Of a stretch of 64,000 nt of DNA, positions 52,240-60,990 are shown in pieces. The notes beneath the pieces are model-generated. The model was not told the DNA's origin. It saw only the letters and a program-made list of their open reading frames with translations, and searched no databases. The first letter of the stretch is position 1, and each line of letters opens with the position of its first letter. Position numbers and translations under genes: made by a program. The DNA lies in contig JBLRWO010000018.1 of the NCBI GenBank assembly GCA_047921215.1, forward strand, positions 12,731 through 76,730, in the 5' to 3' direction. The DNA is from RECM01 sp047921215. GTDB taxonomy: Bacteria > Bacteroidota > Rhodothermia > Balneolales > Cyclonatronaceae.

Positions 52240-52480
52240 AATGTCAAGAAAAAAAATGGGCCTGCATTTTTTTTACCTGAATTTCAGATTAATTCAAACT
52301 GCTGGCACAACCATTAACTAACTGATATCACTGTATATCATCGCTTTAATAAAGGGTCATATCAGGAGCGATAAAAGAGTACTTTCACCCTGAAACCAGG
52401 AACCGGGCAGATTCACAGCTGCACATTCATCCGTTCGATACGGCATGAATACCGGCACTTTGCTGGTGTTCAACGGAGTG

Positions 52481-52747
52481 TTAGTATACCGAAATGAGAA
52501 GATTCACAAATATGCCCGTTACTGCGGCAACTGCGAAACCTGCCGGAACCGGATCCAGGGCGTAGAGCAATGTCAGGATACACGCCAGTCCGATAACTTC
52601 TTTCACATAAAACGATGCTGGCAGAACAATCGGCAGTGGCTTCCCTTTTCCGATGCCTGTTACACAGGCGTAGATTTTATAAACACACCTGCACCACAGT
52701 ATGAAAGCAAGTACAAGTGCTATAAGGATGATTTTCATACTAATCAC
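52481..52747 (-). CDS. Small membrane protein of unknown function
   Basis: 88 aa (85 from ATG 52738). Two or three hydrophobic helices (IILIALVLAFILWCRCVYKIYACV, VIGLACILTLLYAL, AGFAVAAVTGIFVNLLISVY). No family recognised. It stands alone between the TetR gene and the coiled-coil lipoprotein pair, without an evident operon partner. Confidence 0.5.
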   Translation of the reverse strand: MISMKIILIALVLAFILWCRCVYKIYACVTGIGKGKPLPIVLPASFYVKEVIGLACILTLLYALDPVPAGFAVAAVTGIFVNLLISVY

Positions 52748-53048
52748 GTATACGGAAATACCCGCTTATTTAATTCCATTTCACTGACTACATCATTTTT
52801 TTATAACAATATCAGGATCATATGAATGTGAAATCAGACAATTACAGGAAGCTGTCATTTCTGCACCATGCCTACCGGAGGTCACCCTGCGCTGAAGTTA
52901 CCTGATCGTTTATCAATAACACATAGCTATAAGAGCCAAACAAACACAACTCCTTACATGCCTAATTATTTATGACCCATCTTATCCCTGAAGATCCTGC
53001 AGAAAATTGTTATGTACATCCATTCTGCACTTGCAGCTAATTAGTGAA
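52748..53048. other. Intergenic stretch, nothing recognised
   Basis: AT-rich sequence with no open frame of plausible composition and no structural motif apart from the terminator that follows. Confidence 0.5.
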
Positions 53049-53083
53049 AAAAGGCAGGAGAGCTTTTGCATCCCCTGCCTTTT
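53049..53083 (-). terminator. Terminator of the coiled-coil protein gene
   Basis: On the minus strand AAAAGGCAGG...CCTGCCTTTT forms a 10-bp stem followed by a T-run, about 40-70 nt beyond the stop of the 277-aa gene. Confidence 0.7.
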
Positions 53084-53120
53084 GGAATTACTTGTCGGTA
53101 TCAAAACCGGTTGGTACCAC

Positions 53121-53954
53121 CTACTCTTCGGAATCGGCCTGCTCTGCCTTTCTTCTCAGTTCGGCGCTGCGCCTGATGCGCTCTTCCAGCTCGGCCAGCT
53201 TCTGACGGGCCGTTTCGATGCGGGTGCGCTGCCGCTCGTACTCCTCTTCGGCGATCTCCCGGTTGGTTCGGGCCTGCTCAAGGCGTTCTTCGGCGGCCTC
53301 GATGCGGGTGCGGGCTTCACTGGCCTGCTCACGCCCCTCTTCCTCCACCTCTTCGAGTTCACGGGCACGTTCCATACGGCGGGCGCGGGCCTCTGCGGCG
53401 CGCATCTGACCGAATTCCCGTCCACCCTCGCGGGCCTGTCGGGAGATTTCACGTCCCGGTGGGATCGAATCGTTCATGCGTCCGCGCTCCTGCCCTGCAC
53501 GGTTACGGGCCTCAGCGGCACGTTCGTTTCCGGTTGACCTGGCCTGACGAGCCGTGTCGGCGGCAGCATCCCTGGCCTGCGATGCGCGTTCATTGCCTGT
53601 GGCACGGGCTCCGGCGGCACGCTCTGCTCCGGCGCCTCCTGTGCGACGAGCCGTATCGGCAGCGGCGGCACGGGCCTGTCCGGCCGGACGGCGCACATCC
53701 GCGGAGCGTGTGGCAGCGGTATCGCGGGCCTGTGCGGCGCGTTCTCCGGCCAGCATGTCGACCCGGGCGGCGTCGCCGCGCTCTTCACCGGCGCGTTGCT
53801 GCACCTGTTCGCGGGCCTGGTTTCCCTGCTGGCGGACCTCCGACGCACGGTTCGCGTTACCAGACTGGGCGGTTGCTTGCAGCCCGGTGAAGAGGATCAT
53901 GGCGAATATGGCCGGGGCAAAAAGTGATTTTATTACGGTTTCACAATGGTTCAT
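53121..53954 (-). CDS. Secreted Ala/Arg/Glu-rich coiled-coil protein
   Basis: 277 aa with signal peptide (IFAMILFTGLQATAQSG). Almost all the mature protein is low complexity: N-terminal half of irregular AARDTA/GNERA repeats, C-terminal half a long charged coiled coil (RELEEVEEEGREQASEAR...RIRRSAELRRKAE). It overlaps the 76-aa lipoprotein by ATGA (53954/53951), so both are likely co-expressed. No family is recognised; a periplasmic scaffold is possible. Confidence 0.7.
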   Translation of the reverse strand: MNHCETVIKSLFAPAIFAMILFTGLQATAQSGNANRASEVRQQGNQAREQVQQRAGEERGDAARVDMLAGERAAQARDTAATRSADVRRPAGQARAAAADTARRTGGAGAERAAGARATGNERASQARDAAADTARQARSTGNERAAEARNRAGQERGRMNDSIPPGREISRQAREGGREFGQMRAAEARARRMERARELEEVEEEGREQASEARTRIEAAEERLEQARTNREIAEEEYERQRTRIETARQKLAELEERIRRSAELRRKAEQADSEE

Positions 53955-54181
53955 GGGGTTCCTCCTGCGTCGAGTTCATCAAGCAGTTCATCCAGCTCAC
54001 CGGCGGCCTTTTCGATCTCCTCGATGAGGATTTCCATTTCTACGGTCACTGAATCGGTTACGGCAACGGTTTCCGATTCATCCTGCCCGTTCTGCCGGTC
54101 GGCGGGCGTATCGGAGCGGCTCCCGCAGGCAGAAGAGAGCAGCAACAATACGATGAAAATTATATATTTATATCGGTTCAT
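53951..54181 (-). CDS. Small acidic lipoprotein
   Basis: 76 aa with lipoprotein signal (IFIVLLLLSSAC), then a short acidic tail with heptad-like MEILIEEIEKAAGELDELLDEL. Coupled by ATGA to the coiled-coil secreted protein gene downstream. The acidic helix could pair with the basic coiled coil (inference). Upstream, at 54199-54222, there is a GTTGAG array. Confidence 0.7.
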   Translation of the reverse strand: MNRYKYIIFIVLLLLSSACGSRSDTPADRQNGQDESETVAVTDSVTVEMEILIEEIEKAAGELDELLDELDAGGTP

Positions 54182-54198
54182 TCAGGGGTTGTCCGGTT

Positions 54199-54222
54199 TT
54201 GAGGTTGAGGTTGAGGTTGAGG
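54199..54222 (+). repeat. Hexanucleotide array (TTGAGG)4
   Basis: Four perfect units just upstream of the lipoprotein gene start at 54181, in its presumptive leader or promoter. The same hexamer as at 2277-2294 and 47978-48031. Confidence 0.95.
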
Positions 54223-54466
54223 TATTATTTTTCCGGTTTTCAGGCAGGTACCTATTCAGATCTTCAACTCAGAAGGATGTTACAATTCAATCTGATACAA
54301 CCGCAAGCTTTCATCTTGCGATAGATTTTAACGAAAGTAAAGGGTAGATTCACCTGTATCCGGAAAAACGGATCGATATTAACCCCTGCAACGGCGTCCA
54401 TGTTATTATTATTGAACCGAATATGACACCCGTTCCCGCAAAACAGACAGCCCGGCTCCGGAGCGT

Positions 54467-55621
54467 ATGAATACCGTTTTCATTATCGGCATCTTCCTGA
54501 GTTTTTTCCTGCAATTCCTGCTGCTTGCAAAAAGGGACAAATCGGTAGCCGATAAAATACTTGCCGTGTGGATGTTCATTTTCGGCGTTCACCTGTTCAG
54601 CTACTATATCTACTCGCTCGGTTACTGGGAAGTCTATCCGCATCTGGTCGGTATTACTAATCCTTTCCCGCTGCTGCACGGGCCGATGCTTTATCTCTAC
54701 GTCCTCTTTTCGCTGCGCAGCGACCAGCGCTTCACCCGCATCGACTTTCTGCACTTCACCCCTTTTGTGCTGTCGTATGTCTATCTGTCCCGGTTTTACC
54801 TGTTTTACACCACGGAACAGAAACGGATGATCGACCGCGGCGAGCTCGACGACTACAGTGGTTTCATGACCCTCTCCCTTATCGCCTTCTTCGTATCAGG
54901 GTTCACCTACACCATCATTTCCTACCGGCTGCTCGGCAGGCATCAGAACATGATCAACGAGAACTTTGCTTTCCGTGAATCAATCAACCTGAACTGGCTG
55001 AGGTATTTCATCTGGGGGATCGGGATCATATTTGGGGGCGCCATCACAGTCGAAATACTCAGGGACGGATTGGGTGTTGATTTCGGATTCAATGCCGACC
55101 TGATTTTATATTCCCTGATCATCCTCTTCATTCTGTTCCTCGGTTTCTTCGGGATACGGCATCAGGATGTTTTTACGGGTGGATACATTAACGAAGAGCG
55201 TATTGTGGAGTCCCGTACAGCTGGTGAATATGCCAGGTCGGGGCTGAAAGAAGTGGATGCCCTGAAATACCACCGCCGGCTTACCGAACTGATGAAATCA
55301 GAAAAACCCTATCTCGAGCCCAAACTCACCCTCAGCACCCTGGCCGGCGAAATGGATATCACCCCGAACCATCTGTCGCAGGTTATAAACCAGTACGAAG
55401 GCAGGAATTTTTTCGATTTTGTGAATGGCTACCGGGTAGAAGAATTCATGCAGAGGGCAGCAGACCCGGCGAACCGCAATTTCAGCATCCTGGCCATCGC
55501 CTTCGACTCGGGGTTTAATTCCAAATCCTCATTCAACGAGGTTTTCAAAAAAATCACAGGGATGACGCCGTCGAAATATATGGCGTGGGTTAGGGCAGAA
55601 ACAGGGAATAACAGGCTTTGA
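54467..55621 (+). CDS. Membrane-anchored AraC-family transcriptional regulator
   Basis: 384 aa. N-terminal six or seven hydrophobic helices (TVFIIGIFLSFFLQFLLLAK through residue ~245), then an AraC HTH domain (about 280-378: LTLSTLAGEMDITPNHLSQVI and ILAIAFDSGFNSKSSFNEVFKKITGMTPSKYMA). Its stop TGA is the first part of a dispersed repeat (CTTTGAATTAGGGAAC), so the C-terminal end abuts repeat DNA. It lies ahead of a TonB receptor on the same strand and may control it. The inner-membrane location is from the helices. Confidence 0.92.
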   Translation: MNTVFIIGIFLSFFLQFLLLAKRDKSVADKILAVWMFIFGVHLFSYYIYSLGYWEVYPHLVGITNPFPLLHGPMLYLYVLFSLRSDQRFTRIDFLHFTPFVLSYVYLSRFYLFYTTEQKRMIDRGELDDYSGFMTLSLIAFFVSGFTYTIISYRLLGRHQNMINENFAFRESINLNWLRYFIWGIGIIFGGAITVEILRDGLGVDFGFNADLILYSLIILFILFLGFFGIRHQDVFTGGYINEERIVESRTAGEYARSGLKEVDALKYHRRLTELMKSEKPYLEPKLTLSTLAGEMDITPNHLSQVINQYEGRNFFDFVNGYRVEEFMQRAADPANRNFSILAIAFDSGFNSKSSFNEVFKKITGMTPSKYMAWVRAETGNNRL

Positions 55622-55662
55622 ATTAGGGAACAATAGAACAATAGAATAGGGAATGTGGAAGT
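55613..55662 (+). repeat. Dispersed intergenic repeat, copy E
   Basis: CTTTGAATTAGGGAAC, then AACAATAG units, then AATAGGGAATGTGGAAGTG. It begins in the last codon of the AraC gene and supplies its stop. It matches copy B most closely and lies inverted to copy F, 28 nt away. Confidence 0.85.
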
Positions 55663-55689
55663 GTTTCCGGCCATCATTCTGAAGTGTTC

Positions 55690-55773
55690 ATCTTCCCAAA
55701 TTACTTCGCCGTTCAATTGTTCACTTGCTCCGTACTTCCCTGATTCGAAGCATGCTAACAGCACTATCGGTGT
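55690..55773 (-). repeat. Dispersed intergenic repeat, copy F (near full length)
   Basis: On the minus strand: GTGCTGTTAGCATGCTTCG, AATCAGGGAAG, AACAATTG units, AACGGCGAAGT, TTTGGGAAGATG. Inverted relative to copy E, so E and F could form a hairpin between the AraC gene and the following receptor gene. Confidence 0.9.
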
Positions 55774-55942
55774 CACCTTCATAATAGTGTAGCCCCGAAG
55801 GGCGAAATTACTACCAGCATGACGTTTGATTACGTATCCCCACTGCGTCCGGACCTTCACGCGCAGACCTGTACTTTGTCCGGACTTACAGGAACGGACG
55901 ATTCCTGATCACCAGGCCCACATCTTTGCAGCATATTCAAAC

Positions 55943-58330
55943 ATGGAATTGAATCACACAATCATGACTGCAAAGATTTACACATTCGTAATGGCAATGC
56001 TGGCGCTCCTTGCCGCCGCAATGGACATAGATGCACAGCCTGTAACACAGACCATCAGGGGTTCGGTTTTTGACATGCAGACCCTGGAACCCCTGATCGG
56101 GGCATCGGTGATCATTCAGCAAACCGATCCCGTGAGGGGAGCCGCCACCGATACGGACGGAAACTACACTATTGAGAAGGTCCGCATGGGCCGGCACTCC
56201 ATCAGGGTGAATTACCTCGGGTACGAACCGGTGATCCTCGCCGAAGTGCTGGTGACCTCGGGCAAGGAGGTGATCCTGGATGTGGGCCTCCGGCAGGTGT
56301 ATGCCGAGATGGAAGGCATCACGGTTACCCCTCGCATCCGCAAGGACAAGCCGCTGAACGCTATGTCGACCGTAAGCGCGCGCTCGTTCAGCGTTGAGGA
56401 GACCCGCCGTTATGCGGGCGGTATCGACGATCCGGCCCGGCTTGTGTCGGCCTTTGCCGGCGTAACCGTCGGGAATGTGCAGGACAATGCCATTATCGTG
56501 CGCGGCAACTCGCCCCGCGGGGTCTCCTGGCGGATCGAGGGGGTCGAGGTCCCAACTCCACACCATTTCGTGGGCGGCAATGTGGCCGGCGGGGGCATCG
56601 TAACCCTGTTCAGCAGCCAGATGCTGGCGAATTCGGATTTCCACACCAGCGCGTTCCCGGCCGAATACGGCAATGCCACTGCCGGTGTGTTCGACATGAA
56701 ACTCCGGAACGGCAACAACGACAAAAGGGAATACACCTTTCAGGCCGGTATGCTGGGTATCGATGTTTCTTCCGAAGGCCCGTTTTCGTCGGGTTCGAAT
56801 GCATCCTATCTTTTCAACTACCGCTACTCGACCTTCGGGCTGCTCAGCGACCTGAACCTGTTGCCCACCGACCAGATGTTCAGATACCAGGACCTGTCGT
56901 TCAAGGTCAATCTGCCCGCAGGCAAAGCCGGAACCTTTTCGGTGTGGGGCATCGGAGGGATCGATAAAAGCACCCAGCCGCTGCAGACCGACCCCGCCTT
57001 GTGGGAAGAGGACTGGGACCGGGTCACCTATGAGTGGGACATCCTGATGGGCGGAACGGGCATCAGCCACATGCTCATCACCGGCAAAAAAACCTACATC
57101 AGCACCACTCTTGCGGCAACCGGCCTCAGTAACAGCATGGTCACCCAGCGTCTCGACGACGAGCTGCTGGCCCGTCCTGACCTCAGGGCCATCGACAATG
57201 CGGGCAAGGTGAGCATCGGCTCGTTCATCAGTCACAGCCTGAGCCGCGGCCATACCATACAAAGCGGCCTCACCTATAAACGGCTTTTCTTCAACCTCGA
57301 CATCAACAGCACGGTGAACAACGTGCCCGAAACCTACCGCAATATCGTGGACGAACGCGGGGGCAGCCATGCCGTTGAGTTCTACACCCAGTCGAGCCAC
57401 GATCTGTCGAACAGTTTAACCCTGAAGGCGGGTTTGAACGCGGGGTATTTCGCCCTTATCGATTCCTGGACGGTCGATCCCCGGCTCGGGCTCACCTGGA
57501 GCATGACCGAACGGCAGACCCTGAGTTTCGGCTACGGCAAACACAGCCAGATGGAAGACCTGAAGGTCTACTTCGTACAGCAACAGGACGATAACGGGAC
57601 CGTAACCCGTCCCAACCAGGACCTGCGCCTCGCAAAGGCCCATCACTTTGTGCTCGGGTACGACTGGCAGATCACCGACATCCTCCGGCTGAAACTGGAG
57701 CCCTACTTCCAGCACCTGTACGATGTGCCGGGCATCGCCGACAGCTCCTACTCGATGATCAACTACAAGCAGGACTGGTCGTTCAGCAACACGCTTGTGA
57801 ACAACAGCGCAGGCAGGAACATGGGCATCGATGTAACCTTCGAGCGGTTCCTCAGGAACAACTACTACTTCCTGGTAACGGGATCGGTGTTCAGTTCCAG
57901 GTACAGGGGCGGCGACGGCGTGTGGCGCGACACCCGCTTCAACAAGCACTTCGTGGTCAACGTGCTGGCAGGCAGGGAGTTCAATTTCAGGGACAACAGC
58001 AGGGTACTCGGGGTTAATGCCCGGCTCAACTACGTGGGCGGCGAGCGCGTAAGCCCTGTGCTTATGGAAGAATCGACGGAACAGGAACTCGTTATCTTCG
58101 ACGAAAACAGCGCGTTCGAAAACCAGCTGCCCTCGTCCCTCGTTCTCGATTTGTCTGTCACTTTCCGCGTGAACCGCACCAGCCACTCCAGCGTCTGGGC
58201 GCTTCAGATCAAGAACCTTCTTGGCGAGCCCATGCATGTGGGGCACAACTACCACTACAAAAGCCGGAGCGTGCAGATGGATAAACATACGGTTGTGATC
58301 CCCGCGCTGAGCTACAAGATCGAGTTTTAG
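55943..58330 (+). CDS. TonB-dependent receptor with CarboxypepD_reg-like domain
   Basis: 795 aa from ATG 55943 (or 788 from 55964); the frame opens at 55826 but the signal peptide (IYTFVMAMLALLAAAMDIDAQ) lies after these Mets. CarboxypepD_reg-like domain (IRGSVFDMQTLEPLIGASVII), plug (VSAFAGVTVGNVQDNAIIVRGNSPRGVSWRIEGVEVPTPHHF), barrel ending LSYKIEF. The plug NPRGV pattern and length fit the smaller receptors of Bacteroidota-like genomes. The AraC-type regulator upstream is a plausible controller. Ligand unknown. Confidence 0.9.
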   Translation: MELNHTIMTAKIYTFVMAMLALLAAAMDIDAQPVTQTIRGSVFDMQTLEPLIGASVIIQQTDPVRGAATDTDGNYTIEKVRMGRHSIRVNYLGYEPVILAEVLVTSGKEVILDVGLRQVYAEMEGITVTPRIRKDKPLNAMSTVSARSFSVEETRRYAGGIDDPARLVSAFAGVTVGNVQDNAIIVRGNSPRGVSWRIEGVEVPTPHHFVGGNVAGGGIVTLFSSQMLANSDFHTSAFPAEYGNATAGVFDMKLRNGNNDKREYTFQAGMLGIDVSSEGPFSSGSNASYLFNYRYSTFGLLSDLNLLPTDQMFRYQDLSFKVNLPAGKAGTFSVWGIGGIDKSTQPLQTDPALWEEDWDRVTYEWDILMGGTGISHMLITGKKTYISTTLAATGLSNSMVTQRLDDELLARPDLRAIDNAGKVSIGSFISHSLSRGHTIQSGLTYKRLFFNLDINSTVNNVPETYRNIVDERGGSHAVEFYTQSSHDLSNSLTLKAGLNAGYFALIDSWTVDPRLGLTWSMTERQTLSFGYGKHSQMEDLKVYFVQQQDDNGTVTRPNQDLRLAKAHHFVLGYDWQITDILRLKLEPYFQHLYDVPGIADSSYSMINYKQDWSFSNTLVNNSAGRNMGIDVTFERFLRNNYYFLVTGSVFSSRYRGGDGVWRDTRFNKHFVVNVLAGREFNFRDNSRVLGVNARLNYVGGERVSPVLMEESTEQELVIFDENSAFENQLPSSLVLDLSVTFRVNRTSHSSVWALQIKNLLGEPMHVGHNYHYKSRSVQMDKHTVVIPALSYKIEF

Positions 58331-58345
58331 GAAACATTTAAGACC

Positions 58346-58373
58346 GGGCGCCCTGTTTACGGGCGCCCTTTTT
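58346..58373 (+). terminator. Rho-independent terminator of the TonB receptor gene
   Basis: GGGCGCCC, 7 nt loop, GGGCGCCC, TTTTT, starting 16 nt after the stop. The 173-aa gene begins only 12 nt further on. Confidence 0.9.
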
Positions 58374-58384
58374 ACCCATCAATC

Positions 58385-58906
58385 ATGAAAACACTATCCG
58401 TTATCATAGCAGCTGCCCTGCTGTTTGCCACACCGCTGATGGCCGGGAACAGCGACGGACATTCAAAATGGAGCATAGGTACCAGTCTAACCTATCCCAT
58501 TGCACAAATTTATCAGATTCATATCAACCATGCGCTGAATGAGCGGCATGAACTGTTCTTCGGGCCGGCATATCAGAATTTCGAGAGCGGCAGCGTCACC
58601 TCCCGCGCCTTTACCCTCATCCTTGGCTACCGGAACTACATCTGGAAAAACCTTCATATTGAAGTCGAGCTGTGGCCGGCCTTGAACCGGATGTATTCGT
58701 CGTTAACCGATTCGTACTACCCCGGCACGGAGATGTGGAGTGAGATCAAGCTCGGTTATACATTCAATGTATCCGGCAGGATGTTCCTACAGCCGGCACC
58801 CGGTGTGGGTTTCGGGATTTTCCGTACGAACAAACCACCCGGTTTTTCGGATTCGATAAACAGCCCGGTGTTTGCTCCACAGGTTATCCTGGGGGTGAGG
58901 CTTTAG
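58385..58906 (+). CDS. Outer-membrane beta-barrel-like protein
   Basis: 173 aa with signal peptide (SVIIAAALLFATPLMAG). The mature part alternates aromatic and polar residues (HELFFGPAYQNFESG, TLILGYRNYIWKNLHIEVELWPALNRMYSS) and ends in a strand-like ILGVRL, typical of small OMPs. It sits 12 nt after the terminator of the receptor gene; a leaky terminator would co-express it. Unknown function. Confidence 0.8.
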   Translation: MKTLSVIIAAALLFATPLMAGNSDGHSKWSIGTSLTYPIAQIYQIHINHALNERHELFFGPAYQNFESGSVTSRAFTLILGYRNYIWKNLHIEVELWPALNRMYSSLTDSYYPGTEMWSEIKLGYTFNVSGRMFLQPAPGVGFGIFRTNKPPGFSDSINSPVFAPQVILGVRL

Positions 58907-59118
58907 GAGTATCTCCCGCCGGAGAGGTTGTTGAGCAGCTCCTCGTCGCCGTTATCCCTCAGTTTCAGCAGCTGTTCGTTTGTGCCCCTGCAGCTGTGCG
59001 CAGGAACCTATATCTGCCAAAATCTCATATCAATATCAGAATTTACATGAAAAGTTAATTATATTGGTCTTAAATACATTCAGCCAATTATTATTAATCG
59101 TATTAACGAGGTAACATT
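58907..59118. other. Intergenic stretch with a short minus-strand coding-like segment
   Basis: On the minus strand about 58903-59005 reads CRGTNEQLLKLRDNGDEELL up to a TAA inside the OMP gene's stop region. It may be a gene remnant, but it has no start or motif. The remainder is AT-rich and gives GAGGT 8 nt before the next ATG. Confidence 0.3.
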
Positions 59119-60450
59119 ATGACAGGGACCAGAAAAAACATCATTATTATTGGTGCCGCCGGGAGGGATTTTCACAACTTCAACACCTGCTACCGCGACC
59201 GCGACGCGTACAATGTGGTCGCCTTTACGGCCGCCCAGATCCCGGATATCGACGGAAGGAAATATCCGGCGGAACTGGCCGGCAGCCTCTATCCCGATGG
59301 CATCCCCATCTATTCGCAGAACGACCTGGCCCGGCTCATCCGCGAACTGAAGGTTGACGTCTGCGCCTACAGCTACAGCGATGTTTCGTACCGCAGCGTG
59401 ATGAGCACCGCCTCCATCGTGAATGCCGCCGGGGCCGATTTCCTGCTGCACGGAACGAAAGATACCATGATCAAAAGCACCAAACCGGTTATCGCGGTCG
59501 GGGCAGTGCGTACGGGATGCGGCAAGAGCCAGACCTCCCGTCGCGTGATCGAAATCCTGATGGAAAAAGGCGTAAAAGTCGTTGCCATCCGTCATCCGAT
59601 GCCCTACGGCGACCTGGCCGCGCAGCGGGTGCAGCGGTTCGCTGAAATCAGCGACCTGGAGAAGCACAAGTGCACCATTGAGGAGATGGAGGAGTACGAA
59701 CCGCACGTAACCCGCGGGAATGTGATCTACGCGGGCGTCGACTACGAACAGATCGTACGCGAGGCCGAAAAAGAGGCCGATGTGATCGTGTGGGACGGTG
59801 GCAACAACGATTTCCCGTTCTATGTGCCCGACCTGATGATCACCATTGCCGATCCGCACCGGCCGGGCCATGAACTCGGCTACTATCCCGGCGAGACGAA
59901 CATCCGCATTGCCGATGTGGTGCTGATCAACAAGATCGATACGGCCGCCCCCGAAGATATTCAGACCGTTCGCGAGAACATCCACCGGCTCAACCCCGGT
60001 GCACTCGTTGTGGACGGCGCATCGCCCGTAACCGTCGACAAGCCGGATCTGATCCGCGGCAAACGCGTGCTGGCCGTGGAAGACGGACCGACACTCACCC
60101 ACGGCGGGATGACCCTGGGTGCCGCCATCGTCGCGGCCACCAAGTTCGGCGCAGCGGAGATCATCGACCCGAGGCCGTTCGCCGTCGGGCGGATTCAGGA
60201 AACCTTCGACATCTACCCCGAAATCGGACAGCTGCTGCCCGCCATGGGCTACGGCAAAGAACAGATGGATGACCTGCAGGAGACCATCAACCGGTCAGAC
60301 TGCGACACCGTGATCATCGGAACCCCGATCGACCTGTCGCGCATTCTCAAAATCGACAAGCCGATGGTGCGCGTGGGCTACGACCTTCAGGAAATCGGCA
60401 AACCCGACCTGGATGATGTGATCACTGCTTTCCTGAAGGAAATGGACTGA
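59119..60450 (+). CDS. Cyclic 2,3-diphosphoglycerate synthetase-like GTPase
   Basis: 443 aa, cytoplasmic. N-terminal Rossmann-like domain (IIIIGAAGRDFHNFN), a P-loop near residues 128-137 (GAVRTGCGKS), Walker B-type DVIVWDGGNNDFPFYVPDLMI, and VVLINKIDTA with a nucleotide-base recognition NKID. This matches the cyclic 2,3-DPG synthetase family, known biochemically in Methanothermus; bacterial members are of unconfirmed substrate. The ATG is preceded by GAGGT. The gene stands alone; the following small membrane protein is on the other strand. Confidence 0.88.
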   Translation: MTGTRKNIIIIGAAGRDFHNFNTCYRDRDAYNVVAFTAAQIPDIDGRKYPAELAGSLYPDGIPIYSQNDLARLIRELKVDVCAYSYSDVSYRSVMSTASIVNAAGADFLLHGTKDTMIKSTKPVIAVGAVRTGCGKSQTSRRVIEILMEKGVKVVAIRHPMPYGDLAAQRVQRFAEISDLEKHKCTIEEMEEYEPHVTRGNVIYAGVDYEQIVREAEKEADVIVWDGGNNDFPFYVPDLMITIADPHRPGHELGYYPGETNIRIADVVLINKIDTAAPEDIQTVRENIHRLNPGALVVDGASPVTVDKPDLIRGKRVLAVEDGPTLTHGGMTLGAAIVAATKFGAAEIIDPRPFAVGRIQETFDIYPEIGQLLPAMGYGKEQMDDLQETINRSDCDTVIIGTPIDLSRILKIDKPMVRVGYDLQEIGKPDLDDVITAFLKEMD

Positions 60451-60497
60451 TGTGATGTGAGCCTGATCTGAGCTGAGCTAATCTGATCTGATCTGAA
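60451..60497 (+). repeat. Low-complexity GA/CTGATCTG repeat
   Basis: After the GTPase stop the sequence cycles through TGATGTGA, TGATCTGAGCTGAGCTAATC and TGATCTGATCTGAAG. It separates the GTPase and the convergent small membrane-protein gene. Confidence 0.8.
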
Positions 60498-60502
60498 GTA
60501 CA

Positions 60503-60790
60503 TCAACTTCCGGAACGCCGCTCCCGGTAAAGCATGTATGCCTCGCGGAAGGCATACAGCCCGATGAGCGTGGTTACCACAGAACCTGCGCCGAAAACGA
60601 TCCTGCCCAGGGCCTGATTTGCCCCGTCGGGCATGAAATGGATTCCTCCGGAAACGGATGGATCCCACAGGGCGACATAAAAACCGAATGCAGCCAGAGC
60701 GCCGCATATGAGCCCGCCGGCAAGGGCAGCGGTAATGCTCCTGTTCTGCTTGTTGCCAACACTGATTTTTATGCTCATTCTGTGTATCAC
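60503..60790 (-). CDS. Small membrane protein of unknown function
   Basis: 95 aa (91 from ATG 60778; the frame opens at GTG 60790). Two helices (ITAALAGGLICGALAAFGFYVALW and LGRIVFGAGSVVTTLIGLYAF), the second followed by a basic REAYMLYRERR tail. No family recognised. Convergent with the GTPase. Confidence 0.65.
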   Translation of the reverse strand: MIHRMSIKISVGNKQNRSITAALAGGLICGALAAFGFYVALWDPSVSGGIHFMPDGANQALGRIVFGAGSVVTTLIGLYAFREAYMLYRERRSGS

Positions 60791-60844
60791 TTTTTAATTC
60801 ACATGATTACAGACTACCTCACGGCTAAACCGTGAGGCAATTGT

Positions 60845-60990
60845 TTATGGCGTACGTGTGGTTTCGGTGACAGTAAGCTTGCCCTGTATGAAATCGCCAC
60901 TTTTATACGTGGCCACCCAGATGTCGTAACGGCCGGCGGGCGGATTGCTGAACACCATGACGGGGGGACACTCACCTTCACCATCTCGGA
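60845..60990 (-). pseudogene. C-terminal fragment of a secreted-protein domain
   Basis: The minus-strand frame reads PPVMVFSNPPAGRYDIWVAT, then YKSGDFIQGKLTVTETTRTP and a TAA at 60845-60847. This is a beta-rich C-terminal tail of the kind that ends PPC-type or similar secreted domains; the start and the rest of the gene are absent. It reads in from the 3' end of the ADP-ribosylglycohydrolase gene in another frame. A later insertion of that gene next to a cut older gene would explain it. Confidence 0.5.

Noticed and set aside
55937..57400. 487-codon frame opposite the TonB receptor
   Set aside because: Antisense shadow of the receptor; composition (His/Val/Gly-rich) and lack of motifs match a shadow.
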